Numbered from the stretch's first letter, positions 1-10,187 are shown. The stretch is DNA of 64,000 bases from an uncultured Lachnospiraceae bacterium (GCA_945919795.1 CAMEJJ010000006.1:1-64000); one strand, 5' to 3'. Translations and numbers: made by a program. The notes: a model not told the origin generated them from the letters alone.

Positions 1-162
1 CTCGTTTTGGGTCTACATCTTCTTCCGGCACGTCATACCAAACCGACCACATTCCTCGTTTTGGGCCTACTTCTTCTTCCAGCTCATCATACCAAATAAA
101 CCACATTCCTTGTTTTGGGTCTACTTCTTCTTCCCGCATGTCATACCAAATCGACCAAATTC
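1..162. repeat. 54-bp tandem repeat array (array 1), cut by the window edge
   Basis: Three consecutive 54-bp units start at 1, 55 and 109, and a fourth begins to degrade at 163. Each unit carries TTTTGGGYCTAC near its start and a TCATACCAAA block about 25 bases later. There are no unique spacers, so this is not a CRISPR array. The array begins at the window edge and may extend to the left. It belongs to the same family as the array at 35527-35971, with the same period and the same TTGGGCCTACTTC core. Function is unknown. Confidence 0.9.
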
Positions 163-171
163 CTCTTTTCA

Positions 172-242
172 TTTCAATTAAACAAAACCGCTACGCGATG
201 GCCTGACAAGGCTGTAGCGCAGCGATTTTGTTTAATTAAAAA
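172..242 (-). terminator. Long hairpin downstream of mgtE, probable terminator
   Basis: Two arms of about 30 bases (172-201 and 213-242) pair almost throughout: AATTAAACAAAACCGCTACG on the left against a near-perfect complement on the right. A GCCT/AGGC stem closes the tip. It lies about 100 bases after the mgtE stop on the minus strand. The trailing T tract is broken (TTTTGTTTAATT), so termination is inferred; it could instead be a mobile palindrome. Confidence 0.6.
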
Positions 243-344
243 GATTTTCCATTTTATCACCTAAACAACATAAGATTTGTCGCTTTCCTTTCGATAGTAA
301 AATTAAGAATCTGATTAATTTCCGATTTACCCATTTCATTTATC

Positions 345-1700
345 TTACAATCCCAGCACCATAGATGCAATTCTAAAATATATCAATAACGACAACGCAT
401 CTACAATCGTAGTAATAAACGGGCTCGCCATAACTGCCGGGTCAAAACCGATCTTCTTTGCTAACATCGGCAGCATACTTCCGACTAACTTTGCAATTAA
501 AACAGCAACAACCAAAGTAGCACAAACAACTGCTGCAACCGGCATCGTAACACGATCAATAATCATTAACTTTGCAAAGTTTGCCACGGCTAATGTCAGA
601 CCGCATAGGAGTGCAACTCTTATTTCTTTCCATACAACTTTAAAGAAATCCGAAAACTCAATTTCATTTAAGGACAAACCACGAATAACCGTAACCGAAG
701 TCTGACCTCCGGCATTTCCACCGGTATCCATGAGCATGGGGATAAATGTCGTCAATACCACATATACGCTTAAGGCATCTTCAAAGGATGCAATAATTCT
801 TCCGGTAAAGGTTGCGGAAATCATCAATAAAAGCAGCCACGGAATACGTTTTTTCCAGGTTTCAAACACGGTTGTCTTAAGATACGGCTTATCGCTTGGC
901 ACAATAGCCGCCATCTTTTCCATATCCTCCGTAGCCTCTTCCTGCAAAATATCCACAACATCATCGACCGTGATAATACCGACCAGACGGTCTTCATTAT
1001 CCACAACCGGCATGGCAGTAAAGTCGTATTTTTGGAACTGTCTTGCTACTTCCTCCTGATCCATCAGGGTATGAAGACTGATGACATTCTCATGCATGAT
1101 ATCGCCGATTTTTTCATCGGGATCTTTTAATAACAAATATCGTAACGCTACCGTTCCTTTTAATTTTCTCTGATAATCCAAAACATAACAGATATTAATG
1201 GTTTCGGAATCCACCGCCGTTTTCTTAATCCGCTCAATCGCCTGTGCAACGGTCTGTCCTTCTTTTAAATCCATAAACTCGACCGTCATGATACTGCCGG
1301 CTGAATCTTCCGGATAACGAAGCAGATGGTTAATATCTCTTCTGGTTTCCTGACTGGCATTGGCCAATAATCTCTTAACAATGTTGGCCGGCATCTCCTC
1401 TAAAAGGTCCGTAGCATCATCCGTCATCAGATTATCGATGATTTTACCGGCTTCACGGTCGGATATGGACGTAATAATCTGCTGCTCTACTTCAATGGGC
1501 AGATAAGAAAAAATATCCGCAGCCATATCCTTGGGCAGAATTCGGAACGTTTTTAACTGCAGTTCCTCATCTAATTCTTCCATCATGGCAGCAATATCCG
1601 CAACGTTTAAATCTCTTAACCATTCACGTAATTTGACGTATTGTTTTTGATCCAGATAATTATTTAATGTTGTAAACAGTTCTTCTAATCTTTCGTCCAT
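345..1700 (-). CDS. mgtE: Magnesium transporter MgtE
   Basis: This is a full-length (451 aa) MgtE-family Mg2+ channel/transporter of the cytoplasmic membrane. The order is an N-terminal superhelical MgtE_N domain (about 1-130), two CBS domains (about 130-255, the second with MPVVDNEDRLVGIITVDDVV) and five membrane helices from about 285 to the end. The family signature PMLMDTGGNAGGQ lies before the second helix. In this family the N and CBS domains sense cytosolic Mg2+ and gate the pore. The start overlaps the end of yigZ by 16 bases, so the two are co-transcribed. No M-box riboswitch is visible upstream, so control is probably by protein gating. Confidence 0.95.
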   Translation of the reverse strand: MDERLEELFTTLNNYLDQKQYVKLREWLRDLNVADIAAMMEELDEELQLKTFRILPKDMAADIFSYLPIEVEQQIITSISDREAGKIIDNLMTDDATDLLEEMPANIVKRLLANASQETRRDINHLLRYPEDSAGSIMTVEFMDLKEGQTVAQAIERIKKTAVDSETINICYVLDYQRKLKGTVALRYLLLKDPDEKIGDIMHENVISLHTLMDQEEVARQFQKYDFTAMPVVDNEDRLVGIITVDDVVDILQEEATEDMEKMAAIVPSDKPYLKTTVFETWKKRIPWLLLLMISATFTGRIIASFEDALSVYVVLTTFIPMLMDTGGNAGGQTSVTVIRGLSLNEIEFSDFFKVVWKEIRVALLCGLTLAVANFAKLMIIDRVTMPVAAVVCATLVVAVLIAKLVGSMLPMLAKKIGFDPAVMASPFITTIVDALSLLIYFRIASMVLGL

Positions 1701-2344
1701 AGCTTAATCTCTCCTTCCACAAGAGCGTAATAAGCCTCCGAAACATCTTGAAATAATGATTTTCCACTTGTTATGTCAACTACTTTTTCTTTGACATTCA
1801 AAAATGCATCATACGGAATGATGAGTGACATAAAAACCTTTTCCCCATAGTCCGTAGAAATCGTCTCAACCTTTTCGGTTGCAAACAGATACTGGATTTT
1901 GCCAACATCATTGTAATCAAGTGCAACAGTTGCTTTTATACCCTTTTTCTTTTCAATAAAGGTACACTGCTCAAGGCCGGCTTTTACGGCTGCCTGATAG
2001 GCACGCACCAGTCCACCGGTTCCAAGCAAGGTACCACCGAAATACCGGGTAACCACAACACAGACATTTTTCAGTCCCTGTGCAACCAGAATGTCTAACA
2101 TTGGCTTTCCGGCCGTGCCGGAAGGTTCTCCATCATCCGAAGAATGCAAGATATCAACTGTATCAGCGATAATGTATGCACTGCAATTGTGTCTGGCGTC
2201 CCAATATTTCTTTTTGCAGGCGGCAATCATGGCTTCCGCCTCCTCTTTGCTCGTCACGGGTTCAATCGTTGCAATAAAGCGGGATTTTTTCTCCACAACT
2301 TCTCCGATTCCACCCTTGTATATCGATCGGTCTATGTCTGGCAT
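1685..2344 (-). CDS. yigZ: YigZ/IMPACT family protein
   Basis: A 219-aa member of the YigZ (UPF0029, Impact N-terminal) family. Family motifs are clear: KKSRFIA near residue 20, DARHNCSAY near 48, SDDGEPSGTAGKP near 69 and VTRYFGGTLLGTGGLVRAY near 98. A C-terminal ferredoxin-like domain follows. Eukaryotic IMPACT modulates translation through the GCN pathway; the bacterial role is not settled. A good AGAGGTGATG ribosome site precedes the ATG. It is the first gene of a two-gene unit with mgtE. Confidence 0.9.
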   Translation of the reverse strand: MPDIDRSIYKGGIGEVVEKKSRFIATIEPVTSKEEAEAMIAACKKKYWDARHNCSAYIIADTVDILHSSDDGEPSGTAGKPMLDILVAQGLKNVCVVVTRYFGGTLLGTGGLVRAYQAAVKAGLEQCTFIEKKKGIKATVALDYNDVGKIQYLFATEKVETISTDYGEKVFMSLIIPYDAFLNVKEKVVDITSGKSLFQDVSEAYYALVEGEIKLWTKD

Positions 2345-2743
2345 ACATCATCACCTCTTTTCATCATAAACTATTGACATGAGCAAAACTCCAAACATCC
2401 GGTATTTATGCGGGATCAAAATGGAGCTGCTTGTTGTCTGCAAAGCATCAATCCAATACATCAGTGAGTGACAAAATGAACTTTTAACACCCACAACGCT
2501 AATATTTTACCACATTACGGAATAAATGTGTATGTATTTGTAAATAATCCATAATATGGAAAATATAAGTAATGTTAAGCTATTTTTTGGGGGACATAAA
2601 AAAGTATGAATTTGTGATTCGCAAAACCTGAGAAAACAGCCCAATCAATGCGGTCTTCATATTTTTTAAGATTGCCAGAGCACAAAGGGCATAGAAAAAG
2701 GGCATAGAAAACTAAGTCAACACTTTATTTTAGCTCCATATTT

Positions 2744-2752
2744 TGGTATACT
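2744..2752 (+). promoter_or_regulatory. Extended -10 promoter for the PBP gene
   Basis: TGGTATACT is an extended -10 element (TG-n-TATACT) about 77 bases before the start codon. No good -35 hexamer lies at 17 bases. The rest of the 2345-2828 gap shows only a short tandem duplication (GGGCATAGAAAA twice, near 2687-2710). Confidence 0.5.
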
Positions 2753-2828
2753 TAATGATATATGTTTACTTTTGTCTTTGTAAATAACAACACCAAGGCG
2801 GGTGCCATATAGTTTAGGAGGCTTTTTT

Positions 2829-5510
2829 ATGAATTACAGTAAAAAAGGCATTAAGAAAAAGCAGAAACAACTGAATTCTACCAGTACGAAAATCGAGAAA
2901 ATGTTTCTTCTTTATTTCTTAAAGGCCGTACTCATATGTTTCATCGGTATCGGAATCATCGGTGCCTGTATGGGCATTGGTATGTTTAACGGAATTTTAG
3001 CATCCTCTCCGGATATATCCACGCTGGATGTAACACCTTCCGGATATGCTACTTTTGTTTACGATGCCAAAGGAAACCAGATGACAAAGCTCGTTGCCAC
3101 GAATTCGAACAGAAGTTATGTAAACATGAATTCCATTCCCAAAAATCTTGCAAATGCATTTGTCGCCATTGAAGACGAGCGTTTTTATGAACACAACGGT
3201 ATCGACATCAAGGGTCTTGCCCGTGCCGGTATGGAGGCAGTCAAAAACAAATTCAAGTTCAGCCAGGGGGCATCTACCATTACCCAGCAGCTCTTAAAGA
3301 ATAACGTTTTTGACGATACCTGGGTTACAGAAACCAATCTGATAAACAAATTTAAGCGAAAATTTCAGGAACAGTATCTGGCTTTGGAACTGGAAAAAAG
3401 AATGTCCAAAAGCGACATTTTGGAGTTGTACATGAATTCCATCAACTTAGGTCAGAATACATTGGGTGTGCAGGCGGCTTCGCGTCGTTATTTTGATAAG
3501 AATGTTTCAGATCTGACACTTTCAGAATGTGCGGTTATTGCAGCTATTACCCAAAACCCTTCTAAGTATAATCCCATTTCCCATCCGGACAATAATGCAA
3601 CAAGACGGGAAAAGGTCTTAAACAATATGCTTGAGCAGGGCTATATTACCCAGACGGAATACAATGTTGCCATGGCTGACGATGTGTATTCCCGTATTAA
3701 GTCTGTCAACGAAAGTATGGATGTCGAATCTGTCAATACTTATTTTGTTGACGCTGTTATTGATCAGGTTATCAATGATTTGATGGAACAATTGGGTTAC
3801 AACGAAACTCAGGCTTATAACCTTGTATACAGTGGTGGTTTACAGATTAATACCACGCAGGATCCGGAAATCCAAAAGATTTGTGATGAAGTTTACAACG
3901 ACGAATCCAACTATCCTTCCAATGTAAAATGGTTACTCCATTATGAACTGACCATTACAAAATCAAACGGCGAAAAAGAAAATCACAGTACGGAAATGTT
4001 TAAAAGTTACTTTAAACAAAGCGATGCCAATTTTGATTTGCTTTACTCTTCACAGGATAAAGCCTATGAAGCCATTGAGGAATATAAAGCCTCTGTTATG
4101 GGATATGGAGATAAAGTGGAAGCCGAAAACATTGTTTTAACCCCGCAACCTCAGGTATCCTTAACTGTTGAAGATCAACATACCGGATACGTTGTTGCCA
4201 TGATTGGTGGTCGCGGCACCAAGGCTGCCAGCCGTTCATTAAACCGTGCAACGTCCACAACCCGTCAGCCCGGATCAACCTTTAAGGTCGTATCCACATA
4301 TGCTCCGGCTCTGGACAGCGCAGGGCTGACCTTAGCTTCCGTACAGGATGATGCTCCTTTCAATTATGAAAACGGTCGCCCGGTATCCAACTGGTATGGC
4401 GGTGCTTACAAAGGTATTTGTACATTGCGTTATGGTATCGAGCAATCATTAAATATTGTTGCTGTTAAAACATTGACACAGATTACTCCCCAGCTGGGAT
4501 TTGACTATTTACAAAAATTCGGTTTTACGACACTCGTTGAAAGACGTGCCGTGACCAATTCCGTAACCGGAAAAACCGAAATTTATTCGGATATCCAGCA
4601 GGCTCTGGCTTTAGGTGGTATCACTGACGGTGTCACCAACATGGAATTGAATGCCTCTTATGCTACCATCGCTAATGGCGGTGTATATATTGAACCTGCT
4701 TTATATACCACGATTTTAGATCACGACGGAAATGTCATTTTGGATCGTACCAATCCGCAGACAAGACGTGTTCTTCAGGAAACCACTGCTTTTCTTTTGA
4801 CGGATGCCATGGTCGATGTTGTGACCAAAGGTACCGGTGGAAGTGTCAACTTCGGTGGTATGTCCATTGCCGGTAAAACCGGAACCACATCCAGCTACCG
4901 CGATGTCTGGTTTGCAGGATATACACCTTATTACACAGCCACTACCTGGACGGGATATGACAACAACGAAATCATGCATGATAGTGCTGAAAAGAATTTA
5001 TCGAAAACCATGTGGCGCGCTGTCATGAGCAGAATTCATGAAAATCTGCCAAATAAAGAATTTGAAAAACCGGATGGAATTGTAACCGCATCCGTTTGTA
5101 AATATTCCGGAAAACTACCGGTTGACGGTATCTGTACGGCTCATACGGAATATTTTGCTGAAGGTACGGTTCCAACGGAAACCTGTGATGCGCATTATGC
5201 GGGAACCGTATGTGCAGCAACCGGACTTCCTGCAGATCCATCCTGTCCGTTCAAAGTTCCGGGTATTGTAACCATACCACCAAGTGTAGACGGAAGTGCC
5301 ACTTCACAGCAGGTATGTCCTCATAATGCAACCTATTATGCAACCAATCCGGACGCATTTGTTGCGGATAGCCAGGCTGCACTTGCCTCTCAACAGGCTG
5401 CCGCTGCCGCCCAAGCCGCTGCCGCCGCGCAGGCTGCCCAGGACGCCGCTGCTGCCGCTGCCGCAGATGCTGCTGCACAGGCTCCCGCAGAAACACCACC
5501 GGCACAATAG
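2829..5510 (+). CDS. Class A penicillin-binding protein (bifunctional transglycosylase/transpeptidase)
   Basis: An 893-aa cell-wall synthase that polymerises lipid II and cross-links peptides outside the membrane. A signal-anchor helix (about 25-50) is followed by a GT51 domain with EDERFYEH (about 115-122, catalytic Glu) and GASTITQQ (about 147-154). The transpeptidase domain has S483-TF-K486, S540-L-N542 and K683-T-G. The last ~50 residues are almost only Ala and Gln, a low-complexity tail. The ATG at 2829 is preferred to a GTG 27 bases upstream because AGGAGG (2816-2821) sits 7 bases before it. It is monocistronic, ending at a strong terminator. The family is ponA/mrcA; which paralogue is uncertain. 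Confidence 0.95.
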   Translation: MNYSKKGIKKKQKQLNSTSTKIEKMFLLYFLKAVLICFIGIGIIGACMGIGMFNGILASSPDISTLDVTPSGYATFVYDAKGNQMTKLVATNSNRSYVNMNSIPKNLANAFVAIEDERFYEHNGIDIKGLARAGMEAVKNKFKFSQGASTITQQLLKNNVFDDTWVTETNLINKFKRKFQEQYLALELEKRMSKSDILELYMNSINLGQNTLGVQAASRRYFDKNVSDLTLSECAVIAAITQNPSKYNPISHPDNNATRREKVLNNMLEQGYITQTEYNVAMADDVYSRIKSVNESMDVESVNTYFVDAVIDQVINDLMEQLGYNETQAYNLVYSGGLQINTTQDPEIQKICDEVYNDESNYPSNVKWLLHYELTITKSNGEKENHSTEMFKSYFKQSDANFDLLYSSQDKAYEAIEEYKASVMGYGDKVEAENIVLTPQPQVSLTVEDQHTGYVVAMIGGRGTKAASRSLNRATSTTRQPGSTFKVVSTYAPALDSAGLTLASVQDDAPFNYENGRPVSNWYGGAYKGICTLRYGIEQSLNIVAVKTLTQITPQLGFDYLQKFGFTTLVERRAVTNSVTGKTEIYSDIQQALALGGITDGVTNMELNASYATIANGGVYIEPALYTTILDHDGNVILDRTNPQTRRVLQETTAFLLTDAMVDVVTKGTGGSVNFGGMSIAGKTGTTSSYRDVWFAGYTPYYTATTWTGYDNNEIMHDSAEKNLSKTMWRAVMSRIHENLPNKEFEKPDGIVTASVCKYSGKLPVDGICTAHTEYFAEGTVPTETCDAHYAGTVCAATGLPADPSCPFKVPGIVTIPPSVDGSATSQQVCPHNATYYATNPDAFVADSQAALASQQAAAAAQAAAAAQAAQDAAAAAAADAAAQAPAETPPAQ

Positions 5511-5579
5511 TTTCAACACAGAATATGATACCAGTCAAAAGTACTTAGTATCATGCAAGATAGTTCTATAGATATTAAC

Positions 5580-5619
5580 AAACCGGGTGATCCTTTCATC
5601 GATCATCCGGTTTATTTTT
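5580..5619 (+). terminator. Rho-independent terminator after the PBP gene
   Basis: A 13-bp stem (AAACCGGGTGATC with GATCATCCGGTTT, one G-T pair) with a short loop is followed by a T-rich tail (TTTATTTTTC). Confidence 0.9.
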
Positions 5620-5754
5620 CATATAGATTATATCAACGTTTCTATTTGATGCCTCATCCATTATTTTATTTTTCCTGCATTTCAAGATTAATCTGAAAAA
5701 CAAGTTTTATTGTTATCCGAAAATTTATATTATACTGAAAGGCATGTTTCATTA

Positions 5755-8514
5755 TCATTTAATGTCCGAAAAATAATAGCTTATCTTTGCAGGATTAATT
5801 CCATCTATTTTCACTTCTATATCATTCGAATAATAAAAGAACGGTGATGAAAAAACAGGAATTAAATAATGAACTGTCTGATTTTTCTTTAACTTTTCTT
5901 TTCCTGTTTGAATCAGGAACTGATATGTTTCCCCATCAACATCACTTTGAAAGGATAGAGAAAACGAGTCACCGGTAATATCCGAAGATGCAATTTCCAA
6001 ATCAATATAAGATACTTCATAACCCTGAATAGAACCATTGTCACAGGGCACCTCAATTAAACGATCTTTTTCATCCGCTAAAGCTGTCCCCCATAAATAT
6101 GGTAACATTCCCATGTCAGTACGGTGATTGAGCAATCCCAGTTTTCGTTTTCCATCCTCTGCTGCGTCACAATTTGATTCTCCATCCAGCAAATATACTA
6201 CATCTTCATATATATAGGGCTGATAACCCATCCGCAGAATTGCCTGATATAATTCAGGGGATCGCAGACTGACCGGAGCTTCATCAAATCGAATATAAGG
6301 TGCAAGTAAAATCAGTCTCGGCCTGTTTTCACGAATGCATGCAATCGCTTTTTCCTGCATCAGGTCATTGCTGATATTATAAGCCGATGTATATGGATAG
6401 TCCGCTTTCAAATCAAAAATAACCGTGTGGGAAATCTTATTGGTCAAATCCAGAAAGGAATCCTGCGCATTCTCCTGCTTCAGGATAAACTGAATGTTTT
6501 TTAAGCTGTTAAGCGTAAGTCCCTGAATAAATCCACTTCCCATATGCTTCATTTCGACACTGTCTCCCGAAACATAGACGACAGGGTCCTCGATCAACGT
6601 TTCATTTATTTCAATCTCTTTTTTTGCAGGAATATGTTCCACACGAACCAAGGCATCCATCCTAAGCGGCAAATAATCCCGGATTAAAAAAACACAAATC
6701 AGAGAAAGAAGAATAAACCAGACAGCCTTTGTTTGGGATGACAGATAATCCATACAAAAATAAGCAAGGCAAATCATACAGAACACAACTCCCAAAACGG
6801 CGAGTCGCAGTCCTTCATCATAGCGGACGCAGGCATAATTAGCAATAACAAACAGACCAACCGCCATAGCCACAAAAGCAGATTTTGCCTTATCGTTTTC
6901 AGATAAAGCAACAACCAAAACGGCCAGATACGGAGCAAAAAGTGCAAATGTTTCAACCGGCTGAAATTCTGAAGCAAAGATTTCTGTGCCGTTTACCCAA
7001 AGCGTTGTCGCTGCATTCTCATGTAAAAATCTAAGAATTTGCAAAAACCATGGAACAAAACAAATGCCAACCAACACTAACGCAATCCATGCTCCCAGCA
7101 GGATTTTTTTCTCTTTTACAGGAATGTCCATAAAGATATCTTTCCATTTATGCGTTATCGAATATTGCTTCCACCGCTTCTTTACCTCTTTTATCAGACG
7201 ATAAATCGTTTCCGGTAAAAATGCCACAGCCACAGATGCACCAATCGAAACATTATAAAAAATTCCTGCAATGCACAAAAGTATCCACCACCAGAAAAAC
7301 CACAAGTTACTCTTCCTTACCCTGTCACAAAGCAATATCAGAAATGCTGCTATAAAAAGCACGTAACGAATACCGGCCTTTTCCAAAAGATATGGCATAA
7401 ATAACCAGATGATAACAACTGCACTACTTCGTCTTTTCAGACAGTTTGCCAAAACAACTGCAAGAAATGCCGATATAAAAAGGTTTGCCACCACAACACC
7501 GGCATTTTGTGAGAAATAACTGCCGTCAAAAAAGAGATAATTAAAAAAGCTATAGACATAATCACATAAACCATGAATGGGATCGATATCAAAATAGGGA
7601 ATTTTTCCATAAGAAACTAATTGTTGCATGGGTAATGCCATCTCTCCGTTATGAAAAAAATCCACACTCATCATTCCCTCAGGCGTACGCATGACCGACA
7701 TTGTCGCAATTGAAACCAGCGCATATACGGAAATATCTGTTTTCTTTTTCATCAGACGATACATCTGAGCCAAAAGAAAGACGACAAACACAGCCACACA
7801 AAACCATTTCCACTTACGGGAATAAAACAACTCAATCAAACCGGTTTCATTTTCATACTGATAGTAAAATCCAAAATAGCCCAGAAAACAAAACGGAAGC
7901 AAAATCTGTGCACAGACAGAAATTTTTTCAATGAAATTATGGATATTCTGTTGTTTTGCCCATGCCCATACCAAAAGAGCTATCATCCACATCAAATAGA
8001 TAACTATAAGGAATATTCTTATATAGGCTAACTGAGTCCGATACGTTACGAATCTTCCCGATACCGCTGTTTCGATAGCTGTAATTGCAAATGCCCCCAG
8101 TAAAAGTGCAGCAACAAAATCCAGACGGCGATAGTTTACATAACTTCCATCACAATCATTAAGTCCCTGTTCTCGGTTAACATAACTGCATTTATTATAA
8201 TTTACTTTTGCATATCGGTTTACATAATATTGTTTCAGCCATAAAAACAGTACAAAATAAACAGGAATACAGAAAAGCAACAGATAGAACATGCTCATGT
8301 CTCCTGTCTTATTATAACCGTTATAGATGGTTCCTCCTGCCACAAACTGTGTATAATGCGGCCATTTGCCATAATACAGCCTGCTAATCCCCCATGAAGT
8401 CAGGGTCGATAGCAATACACTAAAAAGGGCAGCAGCCAACGCTTCTGCCCCACTCTGGATGGAAACCTCATTTTTGAATTTTTGAATGATATGCCACCAA
8501 TTTTTAACTTTCAT
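5755..8514 (-). CDS. Large polytopic membrane protein, function unknown
   Basis: A 919-aa protein with at least a dozen hydrophobic helices over its first ~620 residues, including a Tyr/Trp-rich loop (ISRLYYGKWPHYTQFVAGG) early on. A soluble C-terminal part of about 290 residues follows. The layout recalls glycosyltransferase-like (GT-C/ArnT-type) envelope proteins, but no signature motif is certain and I do not assign a function. The start overlaps the end of the upstream kinase-like gene by 11 bases, so they are co-transcribed and possibly functionally coupled. It could be involved in cell-surface polysaccharide modification; that is inference only. Confidence 0.85.
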   Translation of the reverse strand: MKVKNWWHIIQKFKNEVSIQSGAEALAAALFSVLLSTLTSWGISRLYYGKWPHYTQFVAGGTIYNGYNKTGDMSMFYLLLFCIPVYFVLFLWLKQYYVNRYAKVNYNKCSYVNREQGLNDCDGSYVNYRRLDFVAALLLGAFAITAIETAVSGRFVTYRTQLAYIRIFLIVIYLMWMIALLVWAWAKQQNIHNFIEKISVCAQILLPFCFLGYFGFYYQYENETGLIELFYSRKWKWFCVAVFVVFLLAQMYRLMKKKTDISVYALVSIATMSVMRTPEGMMSVDFFHNGEMALPMQQLVSYGKIPYFDIDPIHGLCDYVYSFFNYLFFDGSYFSQNAGVVVANLFISAFLAVVLANCLKRRSSAVVIIWLFMPYLLEKAGIRYVLFIAAFLILLCDRVRKSNLWFFWWWILLCIAGIFYNVSIGASVAVAFLPETIYRLIKEVKKRWKQYSITHKWKDIFMDIPVKEKKILLGAWIALVLVGICFVPWFLQILRFLHENAATTLWVNGTEIFASEFQPVETFALFAPYLAVLVVALSENDKAKSAFVAMAVGLFVIANYACVRYDEGLRLAVLGVVFCMICLAYFCMDYLSSQTKAVWFILLSLICVFLIRDYLPLRMDALVRVEHIPAKKEIEINETLIEDPVVYVSGDSVEMKHMGSGFIQGLTLNSLKNIQFILKQENAQDSFLDLTNKISHTVIFDLKADYPYTSAYNISNDLMQEKAIACIRENRPRLILLAPYIRFDEAPVSLRSPELYQAILRMGYQPYIYEDVVYLLDGESNCDAAEDGKRKLGLLNHRTDMGMLPYLWGTALADEKDRLIEVPCDNGSIQGYEVSYIDLEIASSDITGDSFSLSFQSDVDGETYQFLIQTGKEKLKKNQTVHYLIPVFSSPFFYYSNDIEVKIDGINPAKISYYFSDIK

Positions 8515-10120
8515 TTTGGATCCTCATATATTCTTCATAACTCATCCGATAATCATCTTTAATCCATTTTTTTAAGCAGGATTTAATTTCATCGACCTTT
8601 ATGGGTTTGGTAATACAGTCCGTAAATCCCTGAGCCTGATAATTTTTTGCTTCCTCTCTTCCACCATGAATCGACATCATGACAATCGGAAGCTTTTGAA
8701 AGTATTCACTATCCTGAAAGCGGATTTCCTTAACCGTTTCAACACCACTTTTATCAGGCATCATCTGGTCAATTAATACCATATCATAGTCCTGCGTCTT
8801 TAGCATTTCAATGCACTCAACTCCATTTTTGACACCGGTAACCTTTACTCCTACGGCAGACAGGACCGAATCAACGAGTTTACGTGCTTCCCTGTTATCA
8901 TCCACAACCATAACATGAACATCCGAATGAAACAGGTTTCCGATATTTTCTTCTGCTTTGTTTACAATAGCTAACTGTTTCAATTCCAGTATTTCAGTTT
9001 TTTGTTTTTGCTGACGTTCTCCAATGGTCTGATCATTTTCCACGCGCTGTAACAGACGAATTTTAAAATTAGTTTTCCCATTTTCATTGATCTCAATCAA
9101 ATCGCCTTCCAGCTCATCAATGATTTTTTTACTCAAAAAGTAACCCAAGGCTTTTTTATCGGCTGCGGTCTTATTTAATACTGTATTGCTGTCAATACGG
9201 ATAATCATCGTAATATTTTCTTTTTTTCTCAGGTTGAGACCACTTTCATAGGTAACGTATACATTAACCTCTGATTCGGTGTTATACATCAGAAGATCGG
9301 CACATATACTGGTAAGCGCATTCTTTAACTGCGCTTTACGTCCATATAACTCCACCGGCATTTGATTGTCCAAATCCAGGGTAAAATGCTTATTTTTCCC
9401 TTTGATCAGGTTCTCCATATCTGATGCAATCGCTGCAAAAAACTGCTGTACATCATAGGTATCACTGTGCTCCACCTTTCTTTGCGTCTGCGTTCCCAGA
9501 TGGGAAGAATTATCCACAGATGCCGTTTCCGATGCAGTATACATATCCATCATGGCAGCATGACTGGCTTTCGCGTATATATCCTCCATTACCTCAAAGG
9601 ATTTAATTAAAATAATAGCTAAAACAATAAATTCAACGGTTGAAACCAGAAAATCCGTATACAGGGGATTTAAATCCGTTTCCACCCCCATCCCATTGGC
9701 AATCAAATATCTCAGTTTTGAGCCCTTGACAAGAATCATTCCCACAAAAGCTATCATCGACATTTTATGCAGAATACCTCTGTTTAAATAGATCATACTG
9801 ACAATCGGTAGTACAAAATAAAGCAATGACAAATCCACTACCGGATTAAATGCAAGCATCAAAAACAACAATTCCAGACAATACAGGTTACAGTTTGCAA
9901 TAAAAGATTCATTATAAAAGAATTTATTAATGAGAAAAGGCAAAACAGAAAGGACCAAAATACTACCACAAGTAATCACCATCTCTTCCAATGTATATGG
10001 CAGTATTTCCATAATATAAAGAACAACCACCAAAGGAATGAGAAGTAAAAACCCCAATATTCCTAAGGATAATTTTTTATTTGCTTTTAATAAAATATCT
10101 TTTTGATCAATCCCCGACAT
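8504..10120 (-). CDS. Membrane-bound degenerate hybrid kinase with C-terminal receiver domain
   Basis: A 538-aa signalling protein. About six membrane helices (15-180) are followed by a cytoplasmic part whose end resembles a HATPase fold (ALGYFLSKKIIDELEGDLI, compare the G2 box and following helix). I see no DHp histidine box, no N-box Asn and no DxGxG motif, so autokinase activity is doubtful. A receiver domain (about 395-520) is intact: VVDDN acidic pair, phospho-acceptor Asp in LIDQMMPD (about 447), and Lys in TKPIK. It probably receives phosphate from another kinase or HPt protein, such as the orphan HPt at 40489-40869. It overlaps the following membrane-protein gene by 11 bases. Confidence 0.85.
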   Translation of the reverse strand: MSGIDQKDILLKANKKLSLGILGFLLLIPLVVVLYIMEILPYTLEEMVITCGSILVLSVLPFLINKFFYNESFIANCNLYCLELLFLMLAFNPVVDLSLLYFVLPIVSMIYLNRGILHKMSMIAFVGMILVKGSKLRYLIANGMGVETDLNPLYTDFLVSTVEFIVLAIILIKSFEVMEDIYAKASHAAMMDMYTASETASVDNSSHLGTQTQRKVEHSDTYDVQQFFAAIASDMENLIKGKNKHFTLDLDNQMPVELYGRKAQLKNALTSICADLLMYNTESEVNVYVTYESGLNLRKKENITMIIRIDSNTVLNKTAADKKALGYFLSKKIIDELEGDLIEINENGKTNFKIRLLQRVENDQTIGERQQKQKTEILELKQLAIVNKAEENIGNLFHSDVHVMVVDDNREARKLVDSVLSAVGVKVTGVKNGVECIEMLKTQDYDMVLIDQMMPDKSGVETVKEIRFQDSEYFQKLPIVMMSIHGGREEAKNYQAQGFTDCITKPIKVDEIKSCLKKWIKDDYRMSYEEYMRIQNES

Positions 10121-10187
10121 TTATGTTTCCCCCGTTACTTTATATCAAAATAATTTTAACACACCACTATGCAGATTGTAAAACATT

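Noticed and set aside
2345-2500. M-box Mg2+ riboswitch before yigZ-mgtE
   Set aside because: No M-box-like conserved blocks or terminator hairpin are visible in the region.
2802-2828. GTG start for the penicillin-binding protein
   Set aside because: AGGAGG lies between this GTG and the ATG at 2829, so translation starts at the ATG.
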